From assembly GCA_002205125.1 (NCBI GenBank), contig NIOE01000002.1, positions 186,001-250,000 of the forward strand: 64,000 nt of DNA, in the 5' to 3' direction. The position numbers and the translations under genes are program-made. How positions within the stretch are numbered: position 1 is the stretch's first letter; every line of letters starts with the position of its first letter. This document shows positions 1 through 9,353 of this stretch, piece by piece. The notes under the pieces were generated by a model. It ran no database searches and had not been told where the DNA came from. It saw only the letters and a program-made list of their open reading frames with translations. Source of the stretch: Roseateles noduli (GTDB lineage Bacteria; Pseudomonadota; Gammaproteobacteria; Burkholderiales; Burkholderiaceae_C).

Positions 1-2
1 CC

Positions 3-1397
3 TCCGCCACGCCCGCCACGTCCGCGGCTTCCTCCGGTCCGGCGTCGGGCTCGCCGTCCGCCGGTCCGGCCAACGGCGGGACGCGTCGCGTCCCCGTGCG
101 CGCCAGGCGCGGCGAGACCTACCACTTCAAGCCGCACAACGTCGGCCGCTGGCTGATCTGGAGCTTCTACGCGCTGGCGCTGATCGTGGCGCCGCTGATG
201 TGGACCAGCGGCCTGGCGCAGACGATGCTGTCGCAGATGGGCATCGCCATCATCGCGTGCCTGTCCTACAACCTGCTGCTGGGGCAGGGCGGCATGCTGA
301 GCTTCGGCCACGCCGTCTACACCGGCCTGGGCGCCTACCTGGCGATCCACACGCTCAACGTCGTGGGCGCCGGGCAGCTCGCGCTGCCGGTGGGGCTGGT
401 GCCCCTGGTCGGCGGTCTCGCGGGGCTGTTCTTCGCGGCGCTGTTCGGCTACGTGTCGACGAAGAAGTCCGGCACGCCCTTCGCGATGATCACGCTGGGC
501 CTGGGCGAGCTGATCTGGTCGATGTCGCTGATGCTGCCGGAGTTCTTCGGCGGCGAGGGCGGCGTCTCGTCCAACCGCGTCGTCGGCAAGGCGGTCTGGG
601 GCATCACCTTCGGGCCGCAGATCCAGGTGTACTACCTGATCGCGATCTATGCCTTCGTCTGCACGGCGCTGCTGTTCGCGTTCACGCGCACGCCGCTGGG
701 CCGCATGCTCAACGCGGTGCGCGACAACCCCGAGCGCGTCGAGTTCATCGGCTACGACACGCAGTGGGTGCGCTTCCTCGCCTTCCTCATCGCAGGCTTC
801 TTCGCCGGCGTGTCGGGCGGACTGTCGGCGCTGAACACCGAGATCGTCAACGCCGAGGTCGTCGGCGCGGCGAAGTCCGGCGCCTACCTGCTGTTCACCT
901 TCCTCGGCGGCGCGACCTTCTTCTTCGGTCCCATCATCGGCGCGGTGCTGATGGTCGTGGCCACGGTGCTGCTGTCCGAGCTGACCAAGGCCTGGCTGCT
1001 CTACCTCGGCCTGATCTTCCTGTTCATGGTGATGTACGCGCCGGGCGGCATCGCCTCGCTGATCATGATGAACCTGCGGCTGGCGGCCTTCGGCAAGCTG
1101 CGCCCGCTGTGGCCCTCGTACCTCGGCCTGGCCGGCGCGGCGCTGACCATGCTGGTCGGCGGTTCGGCGATGGTGGAGATGCTCTACCACCTGCAGCTCA
1201 ACGAGGCGCTCGGCCCGAAGATGACCTACCTGGGCGTGGCGCTCGATGCGAAGAGCGTCGAGTCCTGGTTCGGCGCCGGCTTCGTGCTGCTGACCGGGCT
1301 GGGCCTGTTCGAGCTGGTGCGCCGCGAGTTCCGCGCCGAGTGGGACCGGGCGCAGGAAGAGATCGAGAAAGAGATCAAGCGGAGGGAGAGCCTGTGA
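3..1397 (+). CDS. Branched-chain amino-acid-type ABC transporter permease (LivM family), 5' end outside window
   Basis: Inner-membrane permease of a Liv/HAAT-type ABC importer. The frame is open to the left edge, so the true start may lie upstream; a GTG at 96 is the first candidate start inside the window, and the residues before it are Ser/Ala/Pro-rich and look like linker rather than membrane protein. From about residue 20 (counting from 96) there are roughly ten hydrophobic segments, including the stretch QGGMLSFGHAVYTGLGAY typical of LivM. Oddity: after the usual permease core there is an extra part of about 100 residues with two more membrane segments and a charged tail (EEIEKEIKRRESL). 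The stop overlaps the GTG start of the ATPase gene that follows, so the two are translationally coupled. The substrate cannot be told; the binding protein and partner permease would be upstream of the window. Confidence 0.9.
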   Translation, partial: SATPATSAASSGPASGSPSAGPANGGTRRVPVRARRGETYHFKPHNVGRWLIWSFYALALIVAPLMWTSGLAQTMLSQMGIAIIACLSYNLLLGQGGMLSFGHAVYTGLGAYLAIHTLNVVGAGQLALPVGLVPLVGGLAGLFFAALFGYVSTKKSGTPFAMITLGLGELIWSMSLMLPEFFGGEGGVSSNRVVGKAVWGITFGPQIQVYYLIAIYAFVCTALLFAFTRTPLGRMLNAVRDNPERVEFIGYDTQWVRFLAFLIAGFFAGVSGGLSALNTEIVNAEVVGAAKSGAYLLFTFLGGATFFFGPIIGAVLMVVATVLLSELTKAWLLYLGLIFLFMVMYAPGGIASLIMMNLRLAAFGKLRPLWPSYLGLAGAALTMLVGGSAMVEMLYHLQLNEALGPKMTYLGVALDAKSVESWFGAGFVLLTGLGLFELVRREFRAEWDRAQEEIEKEIKRRESL

Positions 1398-2185
1398 GCG
1401 CGCACCACGCCCCGTATGCGTTGGAATTGAAGTCCGTCCGCAAGAGCTTCGGCAAGAGCGAGATCATCCGCGGCGCGGAGCTGGCGGTGAAACCCGGCGA
1501 GCGCGTCGCGATCATCGGCCCGAACGGCGCCGGCAAGTCCACGCTGTTCAACCTGATCAGCGGCCGCTTCGCGCCCACCAGCGGCGAGATCCGGCTCTTC
1601 GGCGAGCGCATCGATCAGCTGCCGCCGTATCAGATCAACCGCCGCGGCCTGTCGCGCAGCTTCCAGGTCTCCAACCTGTTCACGCGGCTGTCGGTGTTCG
1701 AGAACATCCGCTGCGCGCTGCTCTGGTCCATGGGCCACAAGTACGCGTTCTGGAAGTTCCTCGCCGGCATGGACGACGTCAACGATCGCGTCGAGGAGCT
1801 GCTGGAGATGCTGCACCTCGACAAGAAGCGCGACGTCCCGGCGGTGAACCTCACCTACGCCGAGGCGCGCGTGCTGGAGATCGGCATCACCATTGCCGGC
1901 GGCGCGCAGGTGATCCTGCTGGACGAGCCGACGGCGGGCATGAGCAAGAGCGAGACCAAGCGCTTCATCCAGCTGATCCGCCAGGTCACCGAGGGCCGCA
2001 CGCTGCTGACGGTGGAGCACGACATGGGCGTGGTCTTCGGCCTGGCCGACAAGATCGCGGTGCTGGTCTATGGCGAGGTGATCGCCTTCGACACGCCCGA
2101 CGCGGTGCGCGCGAACCCGCGCGTGCAGGAGGCCTACCTCGGCTCGGTGCTGGCCGAATCGCAGTCCGCGGGAGCGCATGCATGA
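1394..2185 (+). CDS. ABC transporter ATP-binding protein, LivG type
   Basis: First of two cytoplasmic ATPases for the adjoining Liv-type permease, 263 residues. Start is GTG at 1394, overlapping the permease stop as GTGA, with the purine-rich GGAGGGAG just ahead as ribosome-binding site; the frame stays open upstream, but that part is out-of-frame permease sequence. Walker A is GPNGAGKST, Walker B is VILLDEPTAGMS, and the switch region reads LLTVEHDMGVVFGLAD. The ABC signature is atypical (NLTYAEARVLEIG in place of LSGGQ-like sequence), as in many LivG-like subunits, whose signature is NLSYGxQR or similar. The C-terminal LivG extension (VIAFDTPDAVRANPRVQEAYLG) is present, supporting assignment to the branched-chain amino acid/amide family. 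It is translationally coupled to the next gene by an ATGA overlap. Confidence 0.93.
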   Translation: MSAHHAPYALELKSVRKSFGKSEIIRGAELAVKPGERVAIIGPNGAGKSTLFNLISGRFAPTSGEIRLFGERIDQLPPYQINRRGLSRSFQVSNLFTRLSVFENIRCALLWSMGHKYAFWKFLAGMDDVNDRVEELLEMLHLDKKRDVPAVNLTYAEARVLEIGITIAGGAQVILLDEPTAGMSKSETKRFIQLIRQVTEGRTLLTVEHDMGVVFGLADKIAVLVYGEVIAFDTPDAVRANPRVQEAYLGSVLAESQSAGAHA

Positions 2186-2976
2186 CCGTCGCGATGAACG
2201 ACTCCAACATCGGCGCGATGCGCGCCGCCTCGACCGGTTCCGCGGGGGCCGCGGCCGTCGCGGCTTCGCGCGCGCTGCAGCTCGACAACGTCCACGCCTT
2301 CTACGGCAAGAGCCACGTGCTGCACGGCGTGACGATGGAGGTCCGTCCGGGCGAGATCGTCAGCCTGCTGGGCCGCAACGGCTCGGGGCGCTCGACGACG
2401 GTGAAGACCATCATGGGGCAGGTCGACGGCACCGGCTCGATCGCGTGGGGCGGCGAGGCGCTGCTGGGTCGCAAGGCCTACGAGATCGCGCATCGCGGCA
2501 TCGGCTACGTGCCGGAGAACCGAGACATCTTCCCCAAGCTCACGGTGCATCAGAACCTGATGTTGGGCGAGAAGGGCGGGAGCCGGCGCGGTGCCAAGCC
2601 GCGCTGGAGCTTCGACGACATGTACGCGATGTTCCCGCGCCTGAAGGAGCGCCAGCACACCGAAGCCGGCGTGCTGTCCGGCGGCGAGCAGCAGATGCTG
2701 ACGCTGTGCCGCACGCTGATGGGCGACCCCGACCTGATCATGATCGACGAGCCGACCGAAGGCCTGGCGCCCAAGATCGTCGAGCTGGTCGCGGAGTACC
2801 TCAAGGAGCTCAAGCGGCGCGGTGTGTCGGTGCTGCTGGTCGAGCAGAAGCTGGCGATCGCGCTGGAGATCTCCGAGCGCTGCTACGTGATGGGCCACGG
2901 GCGCATCGTGTTCGAAGGCACGCCGGCGGACCTGCGCGCGAACGCCTACGTGCGCAAGGAGTGGCTGGAGGTCTGA
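2182..2976 (+). CDS. ABC transporter ATP-binding protein, LivF type, with Arg in Walker A
   Basis: Second ATPase of the Liv-type importer, 264 residues, starting at ATG 2182 inside the previous stop (ATGA). After an Ala-rich N-terminal leader of about 30 residues the ABC domain begins. The signature LSGGEQQ and Walker B LIMIDEPTEGLAP are standard, and the LivF-type C-terminus (FEGTPADLRANAYVRKEWL) is complete. The Walker A loop reads GRNGSGRST: residue 70 is Arg (codon at 2389-2391) where nearly all ABC ATPases have the phosphate-binding Lys. Since the LivG partner has a normal Walker A, the transporter may have one strong and one degenerate ATP site; that is inference. The gene closes the operon; I see no clear terminator before the convergent gene at 3008. 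Confidence 0.93.
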   Translation: MTVAMNDSNIGAMRAASTGSAGAAAVAASRALQLDNVHAFYGKSHVLHGVTMEVRPGEIVSLLGRNGSGRSTTVKTIMGQVDGTGSIAWGGEALLGRKAYEIAHRGIGYVPENRDIFPKLTVHQNLMLGEKGGSRRGAKPRWSFDDMYAMFPRLKERQHTEAGVLSGGEQQMLTLCRTLMGDPDLIMIDEPTEGLAPKIVELVAEYLKELKRRGVSVLLVEQKLAIALEISERCYVMGHGRIVFEGTPADLRANAYVRKEWLEV

Positions 2977-3007
2977 GCGCTCCGGCGACTCTCGCGCCTT
3001 CAGCGAC

Positions 3008-4990
3008 TCAAGCGCCGCGAGGCGTCGGGAACGCCCGGCGCAGCGGATCGAGCCAGTCGTCCATCAGCGCGAGCTGGCGCGCGGTCAGCGCGGCCGGCAG
3101 CATCCTGGCCTGTGCCTGTTCGTATTGCTCCAGGTCTTCGGGTGTTGCGTCGACGCGCTCGGCGCGCTCTTCCGCCTTCAGGAACTCGGCTTCATCGGAT
3201 GCCCTGGACATCTGGTAGTCCGGATCCTCGAGCAGGCGATCCGCCAGGCGCCGGATCGGTCCTTCGGGCGACGACAGCAGCTCGCGCACGCCCGGAAAGC
3301 CGGCACGAACCTCGTCGCCGATGATCCTGTTGGCGGCCTCATGCATCTGGGGTGGCCAGTTGTCCGCCGAGGGCCTGGCCTCCGGACGGTTGCGGCGAAT
3401 CCCGAAGACCCGGCGCGGTTTGCGCATGCCGGCGATGACGCGGTAGTTCGGACGCGAGGTCTGGGCAAAGGTCTTGCGCGTGATCTCCGCGAGCCGGAAA
3501 TCGATCAACGCCTGCAGCCCCAGGCCGTACTCGATGTTCTCTGCCGAGCGGACCTTGAGCCCGACGTGACGATCGGCGGCGTTCAACAGGGCCATGCGCA
3601 GCAGCGCGCCCGCAGGCGCCTCCGCATCGACGCGGGCACTCGTGCCGATGGCAAGGTCCAGGTCCCGCAGCAGCTTCACCGCCGCGTCGACGCAAGGGGC
3701 GTCGACGACCAGTTCGGCCCCCCAGGCATCGAGGAGTTCGGGCGCTTCCGCCAGCGTGCGCGCCAGACGCCCGAGCCGCGCGGAAGCTTCCTCGCGCATC
3801 GCGGCGGCATTGGGCTGATCCGCAAGTCCTTCGACCCTGAGATGGAGCAGGGTGAGGAAGCGCGACAGCGGCTCCGCCGCCGGCCGGTCGCACACGCGAT
3901 GCCACCAGCGGACCGCGAGATCGCGCCGGTCCGGCAGGAAGTAGTCCAGGGCGGCGTCCGGGCGACGGGGCGTGTTGCGCCTCAGGCCGATCGAGTCGGA
4001 CGACCAGCCCCTGGGCGCGGCGTCGCCGGACGCATCGGCCGTCGATGCCGTGACGCAGACGATGCGTTCGAGGGCGGGTGGCGCATGCGCGGCCAGTGCG
4101 CGTGCGTGCCGCGCCACGATCGCGTCGTCGCTGTGGCCGGGGTCCATCTGCAGGATGACCCCGGAGACGCAATCCGGCATCCAGGCGAGCGGGAAACGGT
4201 CCTTCGGGATCGTGTCCATGGCGAGCAGTTCCACGTTCAGGCAGGTCGCCGCGGCGCGAAAGGCCTGCGGGTCGAGGGGACGGGCGTCGCCCAGGTGCAA
4301 CGTGGCCGCACCGCCCGCCAGATCCAGGGACACCAGCAGGTCTGGCGGAGGCAGCGCCACATCGCTGGAGCGCGCGTCGTGGGACGCGCCGATGTCGACG
4401 CACAGCGTCGCACCGTCGCCGCGGGCCGCCAGGGCGCGGCGCACCGCGTCGGCGCCCCGGGCTCGCGCGTTCAGCCGATCGGAGGAGCCCGGCTCGGTCT
4501 CCCATCGCGCCAGGCGGGCCAGTGCCGCCGCCCTCGGCCCCGCCAGCTTCAGCGCGGCGTGCAGTCGCGGTTCCAGCGACGCGAAGGTGGTCTGCGCCTC
4601 GGTGGGATCGAACAGATCCAGGATTCCTGAGCCATACGCGCGCAGGTCGCTCACCTGTTGACGGTCGCTGGTGTCGAGCAGGCACAACGGCACTGCGCGC
4701 AGCAGGGCGGCGGCTTCAGATCCAAGTCCACGATCGAGACGGTCGGCGCAACCGCCGCGAGGGCGTGCGGCGCCCGGCTTGACCGAGCGCCACCACGACG
4801 CGATCGAGAAGGCGTTCTTCTGTCGTCCGAACTTTTCAAGCTGTTCGAGCTTCGCGATCTCCTCCGGCGGCAGAGGCCCGGGGAAGGTGCCGTAGGGATG
4901 AGGCGGAATTCCTTCGAGTTCGACGACGTGGAAGCCGTCGCAGCGGCTCTCGGTGAGCGGGAAACGGGTCGGAAGCAGGGAAAGCGACAT
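3008..4990 (-). CDS. Hypothetical protein, 660 residues, no recognised domain
   Basis: A long, soluble-looking protein without signal peptide or clear membrane segment. I recognise no family. The N-terminal part contains HPYGTFPGPLPPEEIAKLEQ. The middle is Ala/Arg/Asp-rich and mostly helical in character (LRDLDLAIGTSARVD, AAALARLARW), and the C-terminus is charged and likely coiled (AEERAERVDATPEDLEQYEQ). Codon use and GC match the neighbours, and the long open frame with codon-position bias supports it as a real gene; the overlapping open frames on the other strand look like shadows. It stands alone: convergent with the LivF gene and divergent from the small membrane protein at 5254. Start at ATG 4990 (MSLSLLPTRFPL); no strong Shine-Dalgarno is visible. 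It could be a lineage-specific secreted or effector-like protein, but nothing in the sequence proves this. Confidence 0.7.
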   Translation of the reverse strand: MSLSLLPTRFPLTESRCDGFHVVELEGIPPHPYGTFPGPLPPEEIAKLEQLEKFGRQKNAFSIASWWRSVKPGAARPRGGCADRLDRGLGSEAAALLRAVPLCLLDTSDRQQVSDLRAYGSGILDLFDPTEAQTTFASLEPRLHAALKLAGPRAAALARLARWETEPGSSDRLNARARGADAVRRALAARGDGATLCVDIGASHDARSSDVALPPPDLLVSLDLAGGAATLHLGDARPLDPQAFRAAATCLNVELLAMDTIPKDRFPLAWMPDCVSGVILQMDPGHSDDAIVARHARALAAHAPPALERIVCVTASTADASGDAAPRGWSSDSIGLRRNTPRRPDAALDYFLPDRRDLAVRWWHRVCDRPAAEPLSRFLTLLHLRVEGLADQPNAAAMREEASARLGRLARTLAEAPELLDAWGAELVVDAPCVDAAVKLLRDLDLAIGTSARVDAEAPAGALLRMALLNAADRHVGLKVRSAENIEYGLGLQALIDFRLAEITRKTFAQTSRPNYRVIAGMRKPRRVFGIRRNRPEARPSADNWPPQMHEAANRIIGDEVRAGFPGVRELLSSPEGPIRRLADRLLEDPDYQMSRASDEAEFLKAEERAERVDATPEDLEQYEQAQARMLPAALTARQLALMDDWLDPLRRAFPTPRGA

Positions 4991-5253
4991 GGTCGGTCGG
5001 CAGCGTGCAGCTTGTCGTTGGCATACCGGTTCAGTCGGGCTTGGCGGCGAACGAGCAATCGTTGTTCGCGAAACCAGACCCCTCCGGATCGAGGCGTGGG
5101 CGCGTTCCGTTCATCTCCCGACATCCCCACCCCCCACGTTCATGGTCCCTGCGCGGCGTTGCGCCGTCCCCTGATCCCGGGTGGCCGGCCATTCCCCTTC
5201 GGAGGTAGGCCGGACTACATTGGCCGGCAGGAAACAAGAACAGGGATCCCCCC

Positions 5254-5805
5254 ATGAATTCGGTGCAGCCATGGATGGTGGCCCTCGGAACACTGGCCGG
5301 ACTGGCCGTCGGCGGCGTCGCCGCCAGCGGCTGGTGGTGGCCCAAGCTCAAGCGCGCGCGCCGGCTGATCGACCGGATCGAGTCCTCGCGCCTGCTGCTC
5401 AACGAGCAGACCACGCAGGCGCGCCGCCAGATCGAACGCCAGCAGATGGAGCTGGGCGAACTCCGGCTCACCGTCGAACGGTTGCGTCGCAAGCTGGCGG
5501 TGGCCGCGCCGCATGACTCGGGCTACGGCGGCACCGACTCCATGCTGCCGCTGGATTCGGTCTCGCCGATCAGCGCACCCACGCCGCTGCCGGCCTTCCG
5601 GCCGATGGAGAAGCCGCGCACTGCGGCGACGCCTGCGCCGGCCCCCGCGCCCACCGTGTCGAGCGTCGACGCCGCGCTCGCGCGCAACGACCGCACCCAC
5701 GGTCGCGCCGACGGCGGCTTTGCCCGGACCGAGATCCAGGACGAAGATCCGAACGACCCCCACTCGCGCGGCTTCATGCCGACGCAGCTCGACAAGCCGT
5801 TCTGA
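5254..5805 (+). CDS. Small membrane-anchored coiled-coil protein, function unknown
   Basis: 183 residues. An N-terminal membrane segment (about residues 8-30, WMVALGTLAGLAVGGVAASG) is followed by a basic stretch (KLKRARRLIDRI) and a coiled coil at about residues 35-85 rich in Arg, Glu and Gln. Then comes an Ala/Pro-rich linker and a polar C-terminus ending SRGFMPTQLDKPF. The topology is N-out/C-in or the reverse; the basic residues after the helix suggest the C-terminus is cytoplasmic. It resembles small single-pass proteins of unknown function seen in Burkholderiales. Start ATG 5254 has CAGGGA a few bases upstream. It is divergent from the 660-residue orphan and separated by about 220 bases from the beta-oxidation operon. 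Confidence 0.75.
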   Translation: MNSVQPWMVALGTLAGLAVGGVAASGWWWPKLKRARRLIDRIESSRLLLNEQTTQARRQIERQQMELGELRLTVERLRRKLAVAAPHDSGYGGTDSMLPLDSVSPISAPTPLPAFRPMEKPRTAATPAPAPAPTVSSVDAALARNDRTHGRADGGFARTEIQDEDPNDPHSRGFMPTQLDKPF

Positions 5806-5942
5806 GTCCGTTCCGAGTCCGATCAGGGGCCCTCGCGGCCTTCCGATGCACGCGTCGCACGCTGGACGCCGCCCCCGCACTTCCCCTCGTAGCGCCCTGT
5901 CACAGCAGAGACAATCCGGGCGCCTCGCCGCTGCCTAGAATC

Positions 5943-5954
5943 GAACGATCGTTC
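5943..5954. promoter_or_regulatory. 12-bp perfect palindrome upstream of the beta-oxidation operon, candidate TetR-type operator
   Basis: GAACGATCGTTC is a perfect palindrome about 70 bases before the FadB-like start. TetR-family regulators of fatty-acid and acyl-CoA degradation commonly bind palindromes of this size in front of such operons (family knowledge). No TetR gene lies in this window, so the regulator would be elsewhere. Confidence 0.4.
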
Positions 5955-6025
5955 TTTTCGCCGGCGGCCTCCGGGAGACACGCGGCCGCGGCGAGTCGAC
6001 TCTTTCAGCATCGGAAGGAACCAGC

Positions 6026-8122
6026 ATGGGTGCCAGCTACGAAGTCCGCGGCCAGGTCGCGGTGATCACGCTCAACAATCCGCCGGTCAACGGCCTGGGC
6101 CACGCCACGCGGCTGGCCGTCGCCAATGGCGTCGAGCAGGCGGAGAACGATCCCGCCATCAAGGCGATCGTGATCACCGGCGCCGGCAAGGCCTTCTCCG
6201 GCGGCGCCGACATCCGCGAGTTCGGCTCGCCCAAGGCGCTGGCCGAACCCAACCTCGGCTCGCTGATCACCCGCGTCGAGTCCTGCACCAAGCCGGTCGT
6301 CGCCGCGATCCACAGCGTCGCCATGGGCGGCGGCCTGGAACTGGCCCTGGGCTGCCACTACCGCGTCACCGCACCGGGCGCCAAGGTCGCGCTGCCCGAG
6401 GTCAAGCTGGGCCTGCTGCCCGGCGCCGGCGGCACGCAGCGCCTGCCGCGCGCGCTGGGCGTGGAGCCCGCGCTCAACATGATCGTCAGCGGCGAGCCGG
6501 TCGCCAGCGAGCTGCTCGCCCAGGTCCCCGGCCAGGTGCTGTTCCAGAAGGTCATCGACGGCGACCTGATCGACGGCGCCGTCCAGTTCGCGATGAGCAT
6601 CGCCGACAAGCGGCCGCTGCCGCGCGTGCGCGACATCAAGGCCCAGCATCCGGAAGCGCAGGCCTACTTCCAGTTCGCGCGCAACACCGTCGGTGCGATG
6701 TCCAAGCATTTCCCCGCGCCGCTGCAGTGTGTGGAGACCGTCGCCAACTCGGTCTCGATGAAGTTCGAGGACGGCATGCGCGCCGAGCGCGACGCCTTCC
6801 AGCAGCTGATGCTGACGCCGGAATCGGCCGCGCTGCGCCATGCCTTCTTCGCCGAACGCGACGCCGCCAAGATCCCGGACGTGCCCTCGGACACGCCGCT
6901 GCGCAAGATCGAGCAGGTCGCCATCATCGGCGCCGGCACGATGGGCGGCGGCATCGCGATGAACTTCCTGAACGCCGGCATCCCGGTGACGATCCTCGAG
7001 ATGAAGCAGGAGGCGCTGGACCGCGGCGTCGCCACCATCCGCAAGAACTACGAGGCGCAGATCAAGAAGGGCAAGCTCAAGGAAGACAAGTACGCGCAGC
7101 GCATGGCGCTGCTGGACACGACGCTCAAGTACGCCGACATCGGCCAGGCCGACCTGGTCATCGAGGCCGTGTTCGAGGACATCGACGTCAAGGAGAAGGT
7201 CTTCAAGCAGCTCGACGAGGTGATGAAGCCCGGCGCGATCCTGGCCAGCAACACCTCGACGCTGGACGTCGACAAGATCGCCGCCTTCACCAGGCGTCCG
7301 CAGGACGTCATCGGCACCCACTTCTTCAGCCCGGCCAACGTGATGAAGCTGCTGGAGGTGGTGCGCGGCGCGGCCACCGCCAAGGACGTGCTGGCCACCG
7401 TGATGGCGCTGGGCAAGAAGATCCGCAAGACCTGCGTGGTCTCGGGCGTGTGCGACGGCTTCATCGGCAACCGCATGATCGAGCAGTACAGCCGCCAGGC
7501 CGGTTTCCTGCTGGAGGAGGGCTGCACGCCGCAGCAGGTGGACAAGGCCGCGGAGCGCTTCGGCTTCGCGATGGGCCCGTTCCGCATGGGCGACCTGGCC
7601 GGCAACGACGTGGGCTGGTACATCCGCAAGCGCCGCTACCTGGAGAAGCCGGACCTGCGCTACTCCAAGACCGCCGACCTGCTGTGCGAGATGGGCCGCT
7701 TCGGCCAGAAGACCGGCGCGGGCTGGTACGACTACCTGCCCGGCAAGCGCGACGCCATCCCGTCCAAGACGGTGCTGGGCATGATCGACATGCACCGCTC
7801 GGCGCTGGGCATCACGCCGCGCAAGATCAGCGACGAGGAGATCGTGAACCGCCTGGTCTTCGCGCTGGTCAACGAGGGCGCCAAGATCCTGGAGGAAGGC
7901 ATCGCGCAGCGCGCCTCCGACATCGACATGGTCTACCTGACCGGCTACGGCTTCCCGCTGCATCGCGGCGGCCCGATGTGCTACGCCGACGAGATCGGCC
8001 TCTACAACGTGGTGCAGACGATGAAGCGCTTCGCCAAGAACCCGCTGGACGACGGGAAGTTCTGGGAGCCCGCGCCGCTGCTGCAGCGCCTGGCCGACCA
8101 GGGCAAGGGCTTCAACGACTGA
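6026..8122 (+). CDS. Bifunctional enoyl-CoA hydratase/3-hydroxyacyl-CoA dehydrogenase (FadB/FadJ-like)
   Basis: 698-residue fusion enzyme of beta-oxidation, cytoplasmic. The N-terminal crotonase domain (about residues 1-190) carries [15 protein letters not shown] and the catalytic-Glu loop [13 protein letters not shown]. The NAD-binding dehydrogenase domain starts near residue 295 with [13 protein letters not shown]. The C-terminal dehydrogenase domains run to the end, with [12 protein letters not shown] in the second copy. It hydrates trans-2-enoyl-CoA and oxidises the L-3-hydroxyacyl-CoA; the product would go to the thiolase 28 bases downstream. Start ATG 6026 is supported by GGAAGGAA six bases upstream. 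Length is typical of the family (about 700). A palindrome at 5943-5954 may be its operator. Confidence 0.96.
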   Translation: MGASYEVRGQVAVITLNNPPVNGLGHATRLAVANGVEQAENDPAIKAIVITGAGKAFSGGADIREFGSPKALAEPNLGSLITRVESCTKPVVAAIHSVAMGGGLELALGCHYRVTAPGAKVALPEVKLGLLPGAGGTQRLPRALGVEPALNMIVSGEPVASELLAQVPGQVLFQKVIDGDLIDGAVQFAMSIADKRPLPRVRDIKAQHPEAQAYFQFARNTVGAMSKHFPAPLQCVETVANSVSMKFEDGMRAERDAFQQLMLTPESAALRHAFFAERDAAKIPDVPSDTPLRKIEQVAIIGAGTMGGGIAMNFLNAGIPVTILEMKQEALDRGVATIRKNYEAQIKKGKLKEDKYAQRMALLDTTLKYADIGQADLVIEAVFEDIDVKEKVFKQLDEVMKPGAILASNTSTLDVDKIAAFTRRPQDVIGTHFFSPANVMKLLEVVRGAATAKDVLATVMALGKKIRKTCVVSGVCDGFIGNRMIEQYSRQAGFLLEEGCTPQQVDKAAERFGFAMGPFRMGDLAGNDVGWYIRKRRYLEKPDLRYSKTADLLCEMGRFGQKTGAGWYDYLPGKRDAIPSKTVLGMIDMHRSALGITPRKISDEEIVNRLVFALVNEGAKILEEGIAQRASDIDMVYLTGYGFPLHRGGPMCYADEIGLYNVVQTMKRFAKNPLDDGKFWEPAPLLQRLADQGKGFND

Positions 8123-8150
8123 CCCCCGCGGACCGCATCAGGAGAAAAGA

Positions 8151-9326
8151 ATGAGCAAGGCATTGATCGTTTCCACGGCCCGCACCCCGCTCGCCAAGAG
8201 CTGGAAGGGTTCGTTCAACATGACCCACGGCGCGACGCTGGGCGGCCACGTGGTGCGCGCGGCGCTGGAGCGCGCCGGCATCGAGGGCGGCGAGGTCGAG
8301 GACGTCCTCATGGGCTGCGCCACGCCCGAGGGTGCCACCGGCAGCAACATCGCGCGCCAGATCGCGCTGCGCGCCGGCCTGCCGGTGAGCGTCGCCGGTC
8401 AGACCATCAACCGGTTCTGCTCCAGCGGGCTGCAGACCATCGCCACGGCCGCGCAGCGCATCATCGCGGGCGAGGCGGACGTGTTCGTCGCGGGCGGCGT
8501 GGAGAGCATCTCCTGCGTCCAGAACGAGGCCAACCGCCACATGATTCATGAGAGCTGGCTGTCGGCGCACAAGCCCGAGATCTACTGGTCCATGCTGCAG
8601 ACGGCCGAGAACGTCGCCCAGCGCTACAAGATCCCCAAGGAGCGCATGGACCGCTACGGCGCGGCCAGCCAGCAGCGCGCCTGCGCCGCGCAGGCCGAAG
8701 GCCTGTTCAACGCCGAGATCGTGCCCATCACCGTGATGGCCGGCGTGGCCGACAAGGTGCGCGGCATGATGACGAAGGAAACCACCGTCAGCGTCGACGA
8801 AGGCCTGCGCGTGGGCACCACCTACGAGAGCATCAAGGACATCCGCACGGCCACGCCCGGCGGCGTGGTCACCGCCGGCAACGCCAGCCAGTTCAGCGAC
8901 GGCGCCGGCGCCTGCGCGATCGTCAGCGAGTTCTACGCCGAGAAGAAGGGCCTCAAGCCGCTGGGTCGTTTCCTCGGTTTCGCGGTCGCGGGCTGCGAGC
9001 CCGACGAGATGGGCATCGGTCCCGTCTTCGCCGTGCCCAAGGTGCTCAAGCGCCTGGGCCTGAAGGTCTCGGACATCGACCTGTGGGAACTCAACGAGGC
9101 CTTCGCGGTGCAGGTGCTGTTCTGCGCGGACAAGCTCGGCATCCCGATGGAGAAGTTGAACGTCAACGGCGGCGCGATCGCGCTCGGCCATCCGTATGGC
9201 GTGTCGGGCCAGCGCCTGACCGGCCATGCGCTGATCGAAGGCAAGCGCCGCGGCGCCAAGCGCGTGTGCGTCACGATGTGCATCGGCGGCGGCATGGGCG
9301 CGGCGGGTGTGTTCGAAGTCCTCTGA
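8151..9326 (+). CDS. Acetyl-CoA C-acyltransferase (thiolase, FadA-like)
   Basis: 391-residue thiolase, the last step of a beta-oxidation round, cleaving 3-ketoacyl-CoA with CoA. The acyl-accepting cysteine is Cys90 in NRFCSSGLQ. The His-containing motif [14 protein letters not shown] and the C-terminal [15 protein letters not shown] with the second catalytic cysteine are intact. Ribosome-binding site AGGAGAAAAG precedes ATG 8151. It lies between the FadB-like gene (28 bases upstream) and an acyl-CoA dehydrogenase (27 bases downstream) on the same strand, so the three most likely form one operon encoding a full oxidation cycle. Chain-length range cannot be read from sequence. Confidence 0.96.
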   Translation: MSKALIVSTARTPLAKSWKGSFNMTHGATLGGHVVRAALERAGIEGGEVEDVLMGCATPEGATGSNIARQIALRAGLPVSVAGQTINRFCSSGLQTIATAAQRIIAGEADVFVAGGVESISCVQNEANRHMIHESWLSAHKPEIYWSMLQTAENVAQRYKIPKERMDRYGAASQQRACAAQAEGLFNAEIVPITVMAGVADKVRGMMTKETTVSVDEGLRVGTTYESIKDIRTATPGGVVTAGNASQFSDGAGACAIVSEFYAEKKGLKPLGRFLGFAVAGCEPDEMGIGPVFAVPKVLKRLGLKVSDIDLWELNEAFAVQVLFCADKLGIPMEKLNVNGGAIALGHPYGVSGQRLTGHALIEGKRRGAKRVCVTMCIGGGMGAAGVFEVL

Positions 9327-9353
9327 TCGTTCAACGTCACCGCTGAGGTCCGC

